Source of the DNA: Stigmatella erecta
GTDB taxonomy: Bacteria > Myxococcota > Myxococcia > Myxococcales > Myxococcaceae
Length of the DNA stretch: 64,000 bases
Direction of reading: 5' to 3'
Assembly: GCF_900111745.1 (NCBI RefSeq)
Contig: NZ_FOIJ01000003.1
Coordinates: forward strand, 620,001-684,000
The position numbers and the translations under genes are program-made. The notes beneath the pieces were generated by a model. The model was given only the letters and a program-made list of their open reading frames with translations. It made no database searches and was not told where the DNA came from. This document shows positions 1 through 8,456 of the stretch, one piece after another; position 1 is the first letter of the stretch; every line of letters starts with the position of its first letter.

Positions 1-968
1 TTCATCAGCTCGGCGCGCACCTCCGGGCCCGGCGCGAAGAGGATGCACCCATCTCCGCCCCCCGCCCCGGACTGCTTGCCCGCGCACCCGTAGGAGCCCA
101 CGATGGCCAGCACCCGGCGCATGCCCTCCGTCTCGGTGGGCCCCAGCTCCTGCAACAGCGCTTGCTGCGCCGTCACGGCCTCCGAGAACGCCCGGAAGTC
201 CCCGCCGCCCAGCCCCTCCTCGATCGCGTGCCCCAGCGCATCCGAGCGCTCCACGAAGGCCTGGCGCCCCGCCTCGGCCAGCCGGGCCTCGACCTGGTTG
301 ATGAGCACGCGCGTCGAGGCGCTCTCCCCCGTGAAGGCGTACGCCATCGCCAGCTTCGGCGTGGGCAACCGCCACAGGTCCACGGCAGGGGCCTCCAGCA
401 GCGTTGCCCGGAAGCCTCCCGCGCTGGAGGCCGCCATCAGCGCCGAGGTGTCATAGCGCCGGTAGCGCAGCAGGCCGCCCGCGAAGCTCGCCGCCACATC
501 TCCGCCGCTCCCCTTGCCGCCCTGGCCCAGCGCGTGCGCCACCAGCGACAGCTTCAGCGTGTCGAAGCGCTCCTCCAGGATGAAGCGCGCCGCGTCCGCC
601 GCCAGCACCGTCGCGCATGCGCTGCCGCCCATGCCCAGCTTCAGCCCACCCGGGCCCACCGCGGATGGGGCAATCGCCAGCTCGAAGCCCACGCTCTGCC
701 GGCCGTGCGCCCGCAGCGCCTCGTCCAGCGTGCGCGCCACGAAGGAGAACCCCGCGGGCACCTCGCGCTCCCACCGCACGCCCTTGGGCGTGGCACTGCC
801 CGCGAGCAGCCCCTCCTCCAGGCACACGTGGACCCGCGCATCCGCGCGCCGGCGCACGAGCGCCGCCGTGCGCGGCGCCACCGCCGCCACCCGGGACATG
901 CCGCCCCACAGCACGGCGTACTCCCCGGAGACGAACAGCTTCCCGGGCGCGGAGAGGGCGCGTTCCAT
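1..968 (-). CDS. mvaK2: Phosphomevalonate kinase (GHMP kinase), 3' end cut by window edge
   Basis: Reading leftwards from ATG 968 the frame stays open to base 1, giving about 322 residues of a GHMP kinase. It would phosphorylate 5-phosphomevalonate to the diphosphate, the step between mevalonate kinase and MvaD. The N-terminus reads SAPGKLFVSGEYAVLWGG, the usual GHMP start; the ATP-binding glycine/serine loop is GGLKLGMGGSACATV near residue 105; the C-terminal GHMP motif GAGGGDGCILFA is visible just before the edge. The start codon overlaps the mvaD stop as ATGA, so translation is probably coupled. Position after fni, hmgA, mvk and mvaD supports phosphomevalonate kinase over other GHMP kinases. 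Only a few C-terminal residues are likely to be missing, as bacterial homologues run about 330-370 residues. Confidence 0.88.
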   Translation of the reverse strand, partial: MERALSAPGKLFVSGEYAVLWGGMSRVAAVAPRTAALVRRRADARVHVCLEEGLLAGSATPKGVRWEREVPAGFSFVARTLDEALRAHGRQSVGFELAIAPSAVGPGGLKLGMGGSACATVLAADAARFILEERFDTLKLSLVAHALGQGGKGSGGDVAASFAGGLLRYRRYDTSALMAASSAGGFRATLLEAPAVDLWRLPTPKLAMAYAFTGESASTRVLINQVEARLAEAGRQAFVERSDALGHAIEEGLGGGDFRAFSEAVTAQQALLQELGPTETEGMRRVLAIVGSYGCAGKQSGAGGGDGCILFAPGPEVRAELM

Positions 969-1954
969 CAGAACAGGTGCTCGCTCTTGAGCACCGCGTC
1001 CCCGCCCGGCACGCACCGCACCACGTCCACCGCCCCGCAGGCGCGCGCCAGCGCCTCGGCCGCCACCTCGTGGGCCGCGTCCGTGAGCAGCACCGGGTTC
1101 GGCCCCGCGTCCAGCGTGAACCACACCGGCGTGCCCTTCTTGCGCTGCTCGCGCAGGTGCTCGATGAGCCCCAGCGTGGCCGGGTGCATGTAGCTGAGCG
1201 GCGGATCCGCCGCGAACGCCGTGGCGTGCATGCGCCAGGCGTTGCGCTCGCTCAGCGCCCCCAGCCCCTGCAAGTCCTTGCGCTGGATGAGCTCCACGGC
1301 CCGCGGCAGCTCCGCCTCCGCGTCCTTCGCCCACGCGGCGTAGTACGGGCTCGTCTCCACGGTGAGCTTCATCCCATCCCGCGACTTCACCTCTTTCTCG
1401 TCACGGTTGAGGATGGCCACCACCATGCGCAGCTCCGGCCAGTGCGCCTCGGAGAAGCGCTGCACCGCGAAGCTGTCCGCCCCGTCCGCGCGCTCCCCTT
1501 TGCGCCACTCGCAGAAGCCGCCCTGGATGCTGCGGCACGCCGAGCCGCTGCCCAGCCGCGCCAGCACGCTCGCCGCCCGGGGCTCGGGCGCCAGGCCCGC
1601 CGCCGCCCGGGCCGCCACCGCCAGCGCCGCGAAGCCCGCCGCGCTGCTGGCCAGGCCCGCCGCCGCCGGGAAGTCGCCGCGCGACACCATCCGCGCGGGC
1701 CCCAGCTTGCCGCCCGCCTCCGCCCGCACCGCCTCCAGCACGCGCAGGACGCGGTCCCGCTCGCTGCCCTTGGCGGTGTGGCCGTTGATCTCCACCTGGT
1801 CCGTGTCCGCGCCGAACTCCACCGTCGTGGTGACGGACATGGGCGAGAGCGTCAGGGACAGACTCGATTGATGGGGCAGGATGAGCGCGTCATCCCGCTT
1901 TCCCCAGTACTTCACCAAGGCGATGTTGGGATGCGCCAGGGCAGTCGCTTTCAT
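968..1954 (-). CDS. mvaD: Diphosphomevalonate decarboxylase
   Basis: A 328-residue GHMP-fold enzyme that converts mevalonate diphosphate to isopentenyl diphosphate, CO2 and phosphate using ATP. Family motifs are present: HPNIALVKYWGKRD near the N-terminus, the loop PAAAGLASSAAGFAAL, and SGSACRSIQGGF, where MvaD enzymes carry GSGSACRS. ATG 1954 is chosen because GAGGG lies five bases upstream on the minus strand and the next residues, MKATALAHPNIALVKYW, match the usual start; an upstream in-frame start at 2002 lies within mvk. The gap from the mvk stop is eight bases and the downstream pmk overlaps by ATGA, so this is the fourth gene of a tight operon. Confidence 0.93.
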   Translation of the reverse strand: MKATALAHPNIALVKYWGKRDDALILPHQSSLSLTLSPMSVTTTVEFGADTDQVEINGHTAKGSERDRVLRVLEAVRAEAGGKLGPARMVSRGDFPAAAGLASSAAGFAALAVAARAAAGLAPEPRAASVLARLGSGSACRSIQGGFCEWRKGERADGADSFAVQRFSEAHWPELRMVVAILNRDEKEVKSRDGMKLTVETSPYYAAWAKDAEAELPRAVELIQRKDLQGLGALSERNAWRMHATAFAADPPLSYMHPATLGLIEHLREQRKKGTPVWFTLDAGPNPVLLTDAAHEVAAEALARACGAVDVVRCVPGGDAVLKSEHLF

Positions 1955-1962
1955 GGAAGCCC

Positions 1963-2895
1963 TCACAGCGCCCGCGGTCCCGCGAGCTGGCTGCTGAAAC
2001 AACGGATCCCGTCATCCAGCAGCTTCTTCACCGCCGGCTCGGGCTCCAGGAAGAGGCCGATGACGGCCCCGCCGTCACCTCCAGCCCCCGTCAGCTTCGC
2101 GCCCAGGGCACCCAGGCCGCGCAGCCGGTACACCATGTCCTCCAGTTGCGGCGAGGACAGGCCCAGCGCCGCCAGCAGCCCCTGGTTGACGTTCATCGCG
2201 TCCCCCAGGGCCTCCAGGTCGCCGTCCTCCACCGCCTTCGCTCCCTCGGCGGCCAGCGTGCCGATCTGCTTGAACAGCCGCGTGTAGCGCTCGGGCCACC
2301 GCGCCTGACGCTCGCGCAGGGCGCCCACCGTGTGCTTCGTGGGGCTGCGGTCGCCCACCAGCGCCACCAGCACCTTGAGCGGACGCGGGCTCTTGAGCAC
2401 CTTCAGCCGCCCCGTGGACTGGCCCGGGGTTCGCTTGTAGAGCAGGAGCTTCTCCAGCGCGCTCGTGGTGTGGTCCACGCCCGAGGGCGTGCCGTGGAAC
2501 TCCTGTTCCATCTCCAGCGCCAGCCGCGCCACTTCCTGCGGCGAGCCGTCCCGGCCCGCGGCCTTGAGCAGCACGCGCGTGCTGGCCACCGCCAGCGCCC
2601 CGGAGCTGCCCAGCCCCATGGACAGCGGCAGCTCGGACTCCAGCGTCACCTTCACCCCGGGCTCCCCGCACAGCGTGGCGACACGCTGGAAGGCCCGGGT
2701 GAGCAGGGCCCGCTGGGGCCGGCTGAGCGTGCCCGGCAGCGACAGCTGGCACCGCTTCGCGGGCACCGCCCGCGCCGTCACGCCATACGACAGAGGACCC
2801 GCCAACGCCGGGTGCCCATACACCACACTGTGTTCGCCGAGCAGAATGACCTTGCCGGCGCCAAAGCCCTCCAACGGGGCCGCCCTTGCATTCAT
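1963..2895 (-). CDS. mvk: Mevalonate kinase
   Basis: A 310-residue GHMP kinase for ATP-dependent phosphorylation of mevalonate at C5. The N-terminal GAGKVILLGEHSVVYGHPAL is diagnostic of mevalonate kinase (GK-I-L-GEH-VVYG-PA), the glycine/serine ATP loop is PLSMGLGSSGALAVAS around residues 88-103, and the C-terminal GHMP motif is KLTGAGGDGGAVIGLF. It lies 23 bases after hmgA and 8 bases before mvaD on the same strand. No strong Shine-Dalgarno precedes ATG 2895, so it may rely on read-through translation from hmgA. The size fits bacterial mevalonate kinases. Confidence 0.92.
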   Translation of the reverse strand: MNARAAPLEGFGAGKVILLGEHSVVYGHPALAGPLSYGVTARAVPAKRCQLSLPGTLSRPQRALLTRAFQRVATLCGEPGVKVTLESELPLSMGLGSSGALAVASTRVLLKAAGRDGSPQEVARLALEMEQEFHGTPSGVDHTTSALEKLLLYKRTPGQSTGRLKVLKSPRPLKVLVALVGDRSPTKHTVGALRERQARWPERYTRLFKQIGTLAAEGAKAVEDGDLEALGDAMNVNQGLLAALGLSSPQLEDMVYRLRGLGALGAKLTGAGGDGGAVIGLFLEPEPAVKKLLDDGIRCFSSQLAGPRAL

Positions 2896-2918
2896 AGCGT
2901 GTCGAAAGAAAGGGGCCG

Positions 2919-4247
2919 CTAGCCCGCGGTCCCCGTCGCGGCGGCGGCCTCGTGAGGAGGCAGCGCGGCGATGATCTCCCGCGCCTTCTCTACCTTCACA
3001 TGGCCCACCTTCACCAGTTCATTGGCAATCTTCTCCACCCAGTCGCCGCGCGCGCCCGCCGTCACGGCCACGCACCGCGCGTGCATCGCCATGTGGCCCT
3101 TCTGGATGCCCACGCTGCCCAGCGCGCGCACCGCCGCGAAGTTCTGCGCCAGGCCCACCGACGCGAACACCATGGACATCTCGCGCACGGTGTGCGCCTG
3201 CATCAGCTTGAGCGCCACCTGCACGCCCGGGTGGACCTTGATGGGGCCGCCCACCAGCCCCAGCGCCATCGGCAGCTCGATGCGGCCCACCAGGTGGCCC
3301 TCTTCCAGGTGCCAGGTGGACAGCGGCCGGTACTGGCCGTCGCGGCACGCGAAGGCGTGCGCCCCCGCCTCGATGGCGCGCCAGTCCTGGCCGGTGGCGA
3401 TGGCCACCGCGTCGATGCCGTTCATCACGCCCTTGTTGTGCGTGGCCGCCCGGTACGGGTCCGCCTGGGCGAACCGGCTCGCCTGGGAGATGCCCTCGGC
3501 GATGAGCTCGCCGGGCAGGTCGAAGTCCGCCAGGGCCGACGTCGGGATGCGGCACGTGGCGCGCGCCAGCCGGCGGTCCGCCAGGTTCGAGAGGATGCGC
3601 AGGTACACCTTGCCGCCGGTGATCTGCTCCAGCAGCGGCGTGATGCCCTCGGCCATGGTGTTGATGAGGTTGGCGCCCATGGCCTCCTGCGTGTCGACGA
3701 GCAGGTGGACGATGAGCAGGGGCTCGCCGCGCGGGCCCTCGGGCGCCGGCAGCACGCGCACCTCCACGTCCTTGGCCCCGCCACCCCGGCGGATCATCGA
3801 CGGGTGGAAGCTGTTGGCCAGCGCGAGCAGCTGCTCCTTGTGGGCGAGGATCTTCTGCGTGGCCTCGGTCGGGTCGCCGTACCGGGTCAGCTGCACCTGG
3901 CCGATCATCATCGAGTCGTCGGCCTCGGCGGTGAAGCCGCCCGCCTCGCGGACGATCTTCGCGGCGAAGGAGACCGCGGCCACCACGGAGGGCTCCTCGA
4001 CGGCCATGGGCACGAGGTACTCGCGCCCGTTGACCATCATGTTCAGCCCCAGGCCGAGCGGCAGCGAGAACGTGCCCACCGCGTTCTCGATCATCTGGTT
4101 GGCCAGCGTGGTCTGCAGGCTGCCGTGGCCGCTGAGCAGATCCATCTCCTCGGGGGACAGGCGGAACATCTGGGCAATCTGTGCGCGGCGCTCCTCCATC
4201 GGCAGCTTGTGGAACCCTGCGAGCCTGGACGTCACGAAGTTAGACAT
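2919..4247 (-). CDS. hmgA: Hydroxymethylglutaryl-CoA reductase, class II, degradative-type fold
   Basis: A 442-residue class II HMG-CoA reductase producing mevalonate from HMG-CoA. Visible family blocks are ENAVGTFSLPLGLGLNM with the catalytic Glu, EAMGANLINTMAEG of the substrate/cofactor domain, the catalytic lysine in ATHNKGVMNGIDAVA, and the C-terminal RGHM-like block QKGHMAMHARCVAVTAGARGD with the His that protonates CoA. No membrane domain is present, as expected for a bacterial class II enzyme. ATG 4247 is preferred: GGAAGG sits seven bases upstream, whereas ATG 4253 has the same element immediately adjacent and the frame-opening start at 4301 overlaps fni. It is second in the mevalonate operon. 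HMG-CoA synthase, which supplies its substrate, is not in this window. Confidence 0.95.
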   Translation of the reverse strand: MSNFVTSRLAGFHKLPMEERRAQIAQMFRLSPEEMDLLSGHGSLQTTLANQMIENAVGTFSLPLGLGLNMMVNGREYLVPMAVEEPSVVAAVSFAAKIVREAGGFTAEADDSMMIGQVQLTRYGDPTEATQKILAHKEQLLALANSFHPSMIRRGGGAKDVEVRVLPAPEGPRGEPLLIVHLLVDTQEAMGANLINTMAEGITPLLEQITGGKVYLRILSNLADRRLARATCRIPTSALADFDLPGELIAEGISQASRFAQADPYRAATHNKGVMNGIDAVAIATGQDWRAIEAGAHAFACRDGQYRPLSTWHLEEGHLVGRIELPMALGLVGGPIKVHPGVQVALKLMQAHTVREMSMVFASVGLAQNFAAVRALGSVGIQKGHMAMHARCVAVTAGARGDWVEKIANELVKVGHVKVEKAREIIAALPPHEAAAATGTAG

Positions 4248-4282
4248 ACCCATTCCTTCCCGAGCCGTGGTGGCAGCATCCT

Positions 4283-5341
4283 CTACAGCGCTGCGAGCCA
4301 ATCTTTCAATTCACCCGTCTTGATGACCGGGCGGCGCCGCAGGTCGGCGCACACCTTGCTTCCCGTCAGCAGCATGGCCTGACGCAGTCCCGCCAGGATG
4401 ACCTGAAGGGCCTTCTCCGCCCCCTCCAGGCCCCCTTCCTGCTGAGCCTTGAACAGTGGCAGCGCCATGCCCGCGATATCCGCGCCCAGCGCCAGCACCT
4501 TGGCGGCCTCCAGCCCGGTGCGAATCCCGCCCGAGGCCACCAGCCGGACCTCGGGCCCCACCGCCTGCCGCACGGAGGCCGTGGCCGCCGCGGTCGGAAT
4601 GCCCCAGCTCGAGAACTCGGCGCCCAGCTGCGCCAGGAGGCCCGTGGCGCGGAGCTGCTCCACCCGCACCCATGAGGTGCCGCCCAGGCCCGAGACGTCG
4701 ATGTTGCGCACGCCCAGCTCCCTGAGCCGGCGCGCCACGTCCGGACCGATGCCGCAGCCGGTCTCCTTCACCAGCAGCCGCGCCCCGAAGGCCTTCACCA
4801 GGCCCTCCACCACCGCGTAGCCACCGCGGAAGTCGCGGTCGCCTTCGGGCTGGGTGAGCTCCTGGCCGGCATTGAGGTGCAGCGCCATGCCGTCGGCCCC
4901 GATGGCATCCATCAGCCGCCGCACCCCGTCCACGCCCAGCCGCGCCGCCTGGTAGAGGCCGATGTTGCCCAGCAGCGCCACGGTGGGCGCCACGTCCCGC
5001 ACCTGGAAGGAGGCCGCGCGCTCGGGCGCCTCGCTCATGGCGCGCTGGCTGCCCACGCCGAAGGCCAGCCCGTGCCGCTCCGCCAGCGTCGCCAGATCCT
5101 TGTTCACCTTCCCGGCGCGCTCCGTGCCCCCGGTCATCCCGGTGATGAGCAGCGGGCAGCGCAGGCGCTTGCCCAGGAACTCCGTGGACAGGTCCACGTC
5201 CGCCGCGTCCAGCTCTGGCATGGCGCAGTGCACCAGCTTGACGCACTCCAGCAAGGTGCTGTTCTGGCTGGGCTCGACATCTCCGGTCGCGCACAGATCC
5301 AAGTGGGCATCCTTGCGCTTTGCTGTCGTTTCATCGCCCAT
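4283..5341 (-). CDS. fni: Type 2 isopentenyl-diphosphate delta-isomerase (FMN-dependent)
   Basis: A 352-residue flavoenzyme that interconverts isopentenyl and dimethylallyl diphosphate; it is the first gene of the mevalonate operon although it acts last. Type 2 features seen: N-terminal KRKDAHLDLC, the FMN-binding PLLITGMTGGTERA, the AFGVGSQRAM block, HLNAGQE with the catalytic Gln region, the phosphate-binding VSGLGGTSW, and the C-terminal ASGGIRTGLEAAKVLALGAD. Unrelated to the metal-dependent type 1 enzyme. It is followed after 35 bases by hmgA. Upstream is a 306-base gap shared with a divergent membrane protein, the likely operon promoter site. Confidence 0.94.
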   Translation of the reverse strand: MGDETTAKRKDAHLDLCATGDVEPSQNSTLLECVKLVHCAMPELDAADVDLSTEFLGKRLRCPLLITGMTGGTERAGKVNKDLATLAERHGLAFGVGSQRAMSEAPERAASFQVRDVAPTVALLGNIGLYQAARLGVDGVRRLMDAIGADGMALHLNAGQELTQPEGDRDFRGGYAVVEGLVKAFGARLLVKETGCGIGPDVARRLRELGVRNIDVSGLGGTSWVRVEQLRATGLLAQLGAEFSSWGIPTAAATASVRQAVGPEVRLVASGGIRTGLEAAKVLALGADIAGMALPLFKAQQEGGLEGAEKALQVILAGLRQAMLLTGSKVCADLRRRPVIKTGELKDWLAAL

Positions 5342-5647
5342 GGAACGCTACCCCGAAGCCCTCTCGACCCGCTGCGTCGTAAAGGAATTGAATGCCGGAA
5401 GAATTTTCTACCAAGTGTTACTCCTCCAACGCAAGTCAAAGGTTGAAAAGTCGTAAGAACCGGCTTTGAAGGTCCAGAAACCTCGCCAGGGGTGGGACAA
5501 GGGAACACCTCTCCGGCGCCCAGCCGTTCCCCCGCCCTTTTAACGAATTCCGCCCGTGAGGCGAGGCCGGGCGCACCCCTATTGACGTGGCAAGGTGGGA
5601 CGTTAGGCTGCGGCGCTTTTTTTGCAGTCCCCTTGGAGGTCGTATCC
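5342..5647. other. Divergent intergenic region between fni and a membrane coiled-coil gene
   Basis: 306 bases without a gene, noticeably more AT-rich around 5375-5460 than its surroundings. On the plus strand TTGACG at 5582-5587 followed after 16 bases by TAGGCT is a passable -35/-10 pair, with GGAGGT at 5635-5640 as ribosome binding site for the gene at 5648. For the minus-strand mevalonate operon I see TTGACT (5439 down to 5434) but no well-spaced -10 partner. No strong hairpin or operator was recognised. Confidence 0.45.
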
Positions 5648-6745
5648 GTGCTGGTCGCACTTATCCTCGTATCCATCGGCTTTGCCATCACGCTTGGCAT
5701 GCTGCTGTTCGGCTCGAACCGGGCCGCTGTCCTACCGCCCCCCACCGCCGCCAACGCCAAGAAGGCGGAGCTGTCGGAGGACACGTCCAAGGCCCGCGCT
5801 CGCGCCAACGCCGAGCTGGAGCGCAAGCAGAAGGAGCTCGATGAGCAGCGCGCTCAGCTTCAGGACCTGAAGGAGCAGCTCAAGCAGGCCAAGCGCAAGC
5901 TGTTCGATCAGAAGGAGTCCGAGAAGGGCGACCGCGATCTGGCCAAGGCCCGCGCCGAGGTGGAGCGGCAGGCGACCGCGCAGCTGGAGCTGGTGCGAGG
6001 CGAGCTGTCCCAGGCGCTCTCGGAGATCGAGCGTCTGCGCGGTGAGCAGGGCGCGAACCGCCCCCGCCGGGGGCCCGCCCCGGCCCCCGTGGCCGCCCCG
6101 GCCGTTCCGGTGGCCGCCCCGGCCCCCGTGGCCGCGGAGCCCGCCGCGGCCGGACAGATCTCCGCCCCCGCCGCCGAGGGCGAGCGCGTGGTGGCCGCCG
6201 CCGTCCAGGTGACGCCCGCCACCGAGCCCGCCGCGGAGAAGGCGCCGCGCCGCTACCGCGAGCTCAATGACGCGGACCGGGAGAAGATGGAGCGGCTGGA
6301 GCACACCGCCAACAAGGAGCGCAACCGCGCGGCGGAGCTGGAGCGGGAGCTGCGCCGGATCAAGAGCCGTGCCGACACCCAGCAGCGCCTCTATACCGCC
6401 AGCAAGAGCGAGCTGGACCTGGCCAAGGACAAGTTCAAGGCGCTGGAGAAGCGCCTGAACCGCACGCTGCTCGAGCGGGACCTGCTGCGCCGGGCCATCA
6501 AGGACCTGGAGAAGAAGACCGGCATGCTGGCCGAGCGGACCGAGCTGACGCCGGAAGAGGTCGCCGCCAGCGATCAGAAGATCGAAGCGGAGGCCCGGGA
6601 GCGGGCCGCCGCCGAGGCCCAGCGCGCCGCGGCGCAGGCCCAGGCGGAGACCGAGGCCGCCAAGGCCTCCGAGGCCGCCGCGCCTGCCGCCGACGCCCCG
6701 GCCCCGGCGAGCGAGACGGACAAGGCGCCGGTTCCGAACGCCTGA
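5648..6745 (+). CDS. Membrane-anchored coiled-coil protein
   Basis: A 365-residue protein of unknown function. GTG 5648 is chosen because GGAGGT lies seven bases upstream, and because it puts a transmembrane helix (about residues 2-22, LVALILVSIGFAITLGMLL) right at the N-terminus. The rest is strongly charged coiled coil rich in Lys, Glu, Arg and Gln, split by an Ala-Pro-rich linker at about residues 140-200, with a second coiled coil and an Ala/Glu-rich tail. The layout suggests an inner-membrane tether facing the cytoplasm. It stands alone, divergent from the mevalonate operon and ended by a strong hairpin. No enzymatic motif was seen. Homologues in myxobacteria are likely but I cannot name them. 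Confidence 0.75.
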   Translation: MLVALILVSIGFAITLGMLLFGSNRAAVLPPPTAANAKKAELSEDTSKARARANAELERKQKELDEQRAQLQDLKEQLKQAKRKLFDQKESEKGDRDLAKARAEVERQATAQLELVRGELSQALSEIERLRGEQGANRPRRGPAPAPVAAPAVPVAAPAPVAAEPAAAGQISAPAAEGERVVAAAVQVTPATEPAAEKAPRRYRELNDADREKMERLEHTANKERNRAAELERELRRIKSRADTQQRLYTASKSELDLAKDKFKALEKRLNRTLLERDLLRRAIKDLEKKTGMLAERTELTPEEVAASDQKIEAEARERAAAEAQRAAAQAQAETEAAKASEAAAPAADAPAPASETDKAPVPNA

Positions 6746-6768
6746 GCGCCATGAAGGGCTGAAGTCAC

Positions 6769-6802
6769 GAAGCCCCTCTTCCCACCCGGGAGGAGGGGCT
6801 TC
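6769..6802. terminator. Long hairpin between convergent genes
   Basis: A 15-base stem with one T-G wobble: GAAGCCCCTCTTCCC, loop ACCC, then GGGAGGAGGGGCTTC. It sits in the 76-base gap between the converging genes ending at 6745 and 6822, so it can serve both. There is no T-tract on either strand, so termination is inferred from stem strength and position. Confidence 0.65.
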
Positions 6803-6821
6803 TGTGCCTCCAGGGCACGGC

Positions 6822-7919
6822 TCACCACCGCAGGCGGGGGCCGATACCGAGGGTGAGGACGTTCGGGTCGGGGTGCGCGGGCTCGCCTTCGAGGTTCACG
6901 TGGTACCGCACGTCGAGGGCCACCGGCGGCAGGGCCTCCCAGAGGGGCAGCTCCATCTCTCCGCCCACCGAGGCGCCCGCGTGGCCCGACTGGTTGTTGT
7001 AGAAGGCCAGCCCCGCCAGGAGGGAGACCCGGGTGGGGCCGAGCTCCGTGCCCAGGCGCATCAGGCCTCCCAGTTGGAGGAGGGAGTGCTTCACCCGGGA
7101 GGTCTGCCCGTTGGACACCGTGGTTCGTGAGCCGATGGTGCTGTACCAGGCCGCTTCGGGGCCGAGCGAGACATGGGAGCCGAGCAGGGCCAGCAGGTGG
7201 AGCCGCCCGCCCCAGCCCTGGTTGGACTGAGCACTCCCCCGCTCTTGCGCCAGGCCCAGCGCCACCCCCACCTCCCCCACGAAGTGCGGGCGGGGGCCCT
7301 CGGGCGCACGCGGCACCTGCCGGGGTTCTTCCCCCGAGCGGAGCGACAGCGGCCCCTGATCCCCCCGCTCATAGAGCGTGGACCAGTGGGGCACCAGCAG
7401 TCCGATCAACGCGCCGGCGCCCGCCCCCAGCAGCCCCCCGAGCAGCGACCCGATGCTCGCGCAGCCCCCCACGGAGTTCTGACCCTTCTCCTCGGCATCG
7501 CTGCAGAGGACCGCCAGGAAGATGCCTCCCGCCAATCCCCCCACCCCGAAGCCCACCACCGCGCCCTCCTCGGCCGATCGCTTCCTCACCTCCAACCGCT
7601 GCACGTCCCCGAGCAGGAGATTCAGGGCGGGCTCGGAGCCGGTCTGCAGCCAGAGCGAGTCCGGCAACAGGCTGACGACCTTGCCGGCGTGGCGCTGCCC
7701 TCCTTCCAGGCCGATGCGCACCTGCATCCCCGGCTTGAGCGCAACGCGCGAACCTGGGGGCGCCGCCGGAGGAAGGACGTCCGTGCTGGGAGCCCGCACC
7801 AGAGGAGGAGCGGAGCCCGTGAGCGGCTCCTCGTGCTGGGCGGGTTCCGCGGGAGTGCGCACCTCCTGTCCCCAGGAGGTGTGGAGCGGCAGGAGGCACA
7901 GGAGCCAGGAGAAGCGCAT
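6822..7919 (-). CDS. Secreted/outer-membrane hypothetical protein with glycine-zipper segment
   Basis: A 365-residue protein with a signal peptide (MRFSWLLCLLPLHTSWG, cleavage probably near residue 17). Residues about 45-110 form a small beta-rich domain (VALKPGMQVRIGLEGG...), followed by a hydrophobic glycine-rich stretch with two short helices (GFGVGGLAGGIFLAVL and GSLLGGLLGAGAGALIGLL) of the glycine-zipper kind. The C-terminal 150 residues alternate polar and hydrophobic residues and end in a YHVNLEGE...LGIGPRLRW pattern with terminal aromatic Trp, resembling a small outer-membrane beta-barrel. Function unknown. It is downstream of, and co-directional with, the PRC-barrel gene with a 65-base gap. 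Confidence 0.7.
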   Translation of the reverse strand: MRFSWLLCLLPLHTSWGQEVRTPAEPAQHEEPLTGSAPPLVRAPSTDVLPPAAPPGSRVALKPGMQVRIGLEGGQRHAGKVVSLLPDSLWLQTGSEPALNLLLGDVQRLEVRKRSAEEGAVVGFGVGGLAGGIFLAVLCSDAEEKGQNSVGGCASIGSLLGGLLGAGAGALIGLLVPHWSTLYERGDQGPLSLRSGEEPRQVPRAPEGPRPHFVGEVGVALGLAQERGSAQSNQGWGGRLHLLALLGSHVSLGPEAAWYSTIGSRTTVSNGQTSRVKHSLLQLGGLMRLGTELGPTRVSLLAGLAFYNNQSGHAGASVGGEMELPLWEALPPVALDVRYHVNLEGEPAHPDPNVLTLGIGPRLRW

Positions 7920-7984
7920 GGGACTTCTTTAGAGGAGTCCCCGCACGGGCTGAAGCCCCCCCCGGCGTCCTCGCGCGCCAACCT

Positions 7985-8287
7985 TCAGTGCGCGGGCGCT
8001 GACGCGGCTGCCGAAGGCAACACCTGGTGCAGCTCCGCGACGGAAACCGACAGCACCACGGCGTCGCCCACGGATTGAACGGCTTGGAGCGGGATTTCAA
8101 TCGTCCCGGCATGGAAGAGCGTTCGCGACGCGCCAAGCTGCTCGGCGGCTCCTCTGCGCAACTTCACCTGAAACGCTTCGACGTGCCAGGTCTGGCTATC
8201 AATGAAAAGGACGGACACTTCTCCGAGTGCCTGTCCATCGGCCGTGACGACCACCAGCCCCACGAGACTCTTGTCGGAAAGGCGCAT
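7985..8287 (-). CDS. PRC-barrel domain protein
   Basis: A 100-residue single-domain protein. The sequence MRLSDKSLVGLVVVTADGQALGEV followed by LFIDSQTWHVEAFQVKL matches the PRC-barrel fold known from RimM and photosynthetic reaction centre subunit H; small stand-alone versions are common and often stress-associated. ATG 8287 is chosen because GGAG lies six bases upstream and the protein then begins at the domain; the longer frame from 8347 only adds an unconserved leader. The C-terminus ends in an Ala/Ser/Pro tail. The partner is unknown. It is divergent from the YihY-family gene at 8457. Confidence 0.8.
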   Translation of the reverse strand: MRLSDKSLVGLVVVTADGQALGEVSVLFIDSQTWHVEAFQVKLRRGAAEQLGASRTLFHAGTIEIPLQAVQSVGDAVVLSVSVAELHQVLPSAAASAPAH

Positions 8288-8456
8288 CCTTGACTCCTTC
8301 TCTCCAGAAGATGGGGACAGCCCCCTCCTGGTGCACTGAGAAAGCATGGGGGCGCTGACGCACTCGATGGGAAAGCAGCTCTCAAGCGCTCGCTTGGAGC
8401 ATCGCGTGCGCGCCGGCGGGCAGTGGAGGGCACTACCTTTCCGTCAGGAGAAGACC

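Noticed and set aside
5415-5439. TTGACT ... TAACAC as promoter of the mevalonate operon on the minus strand
   Set aside because: The hexamers are only 13 bases apart, too close for a normal sigma-70 promoter.
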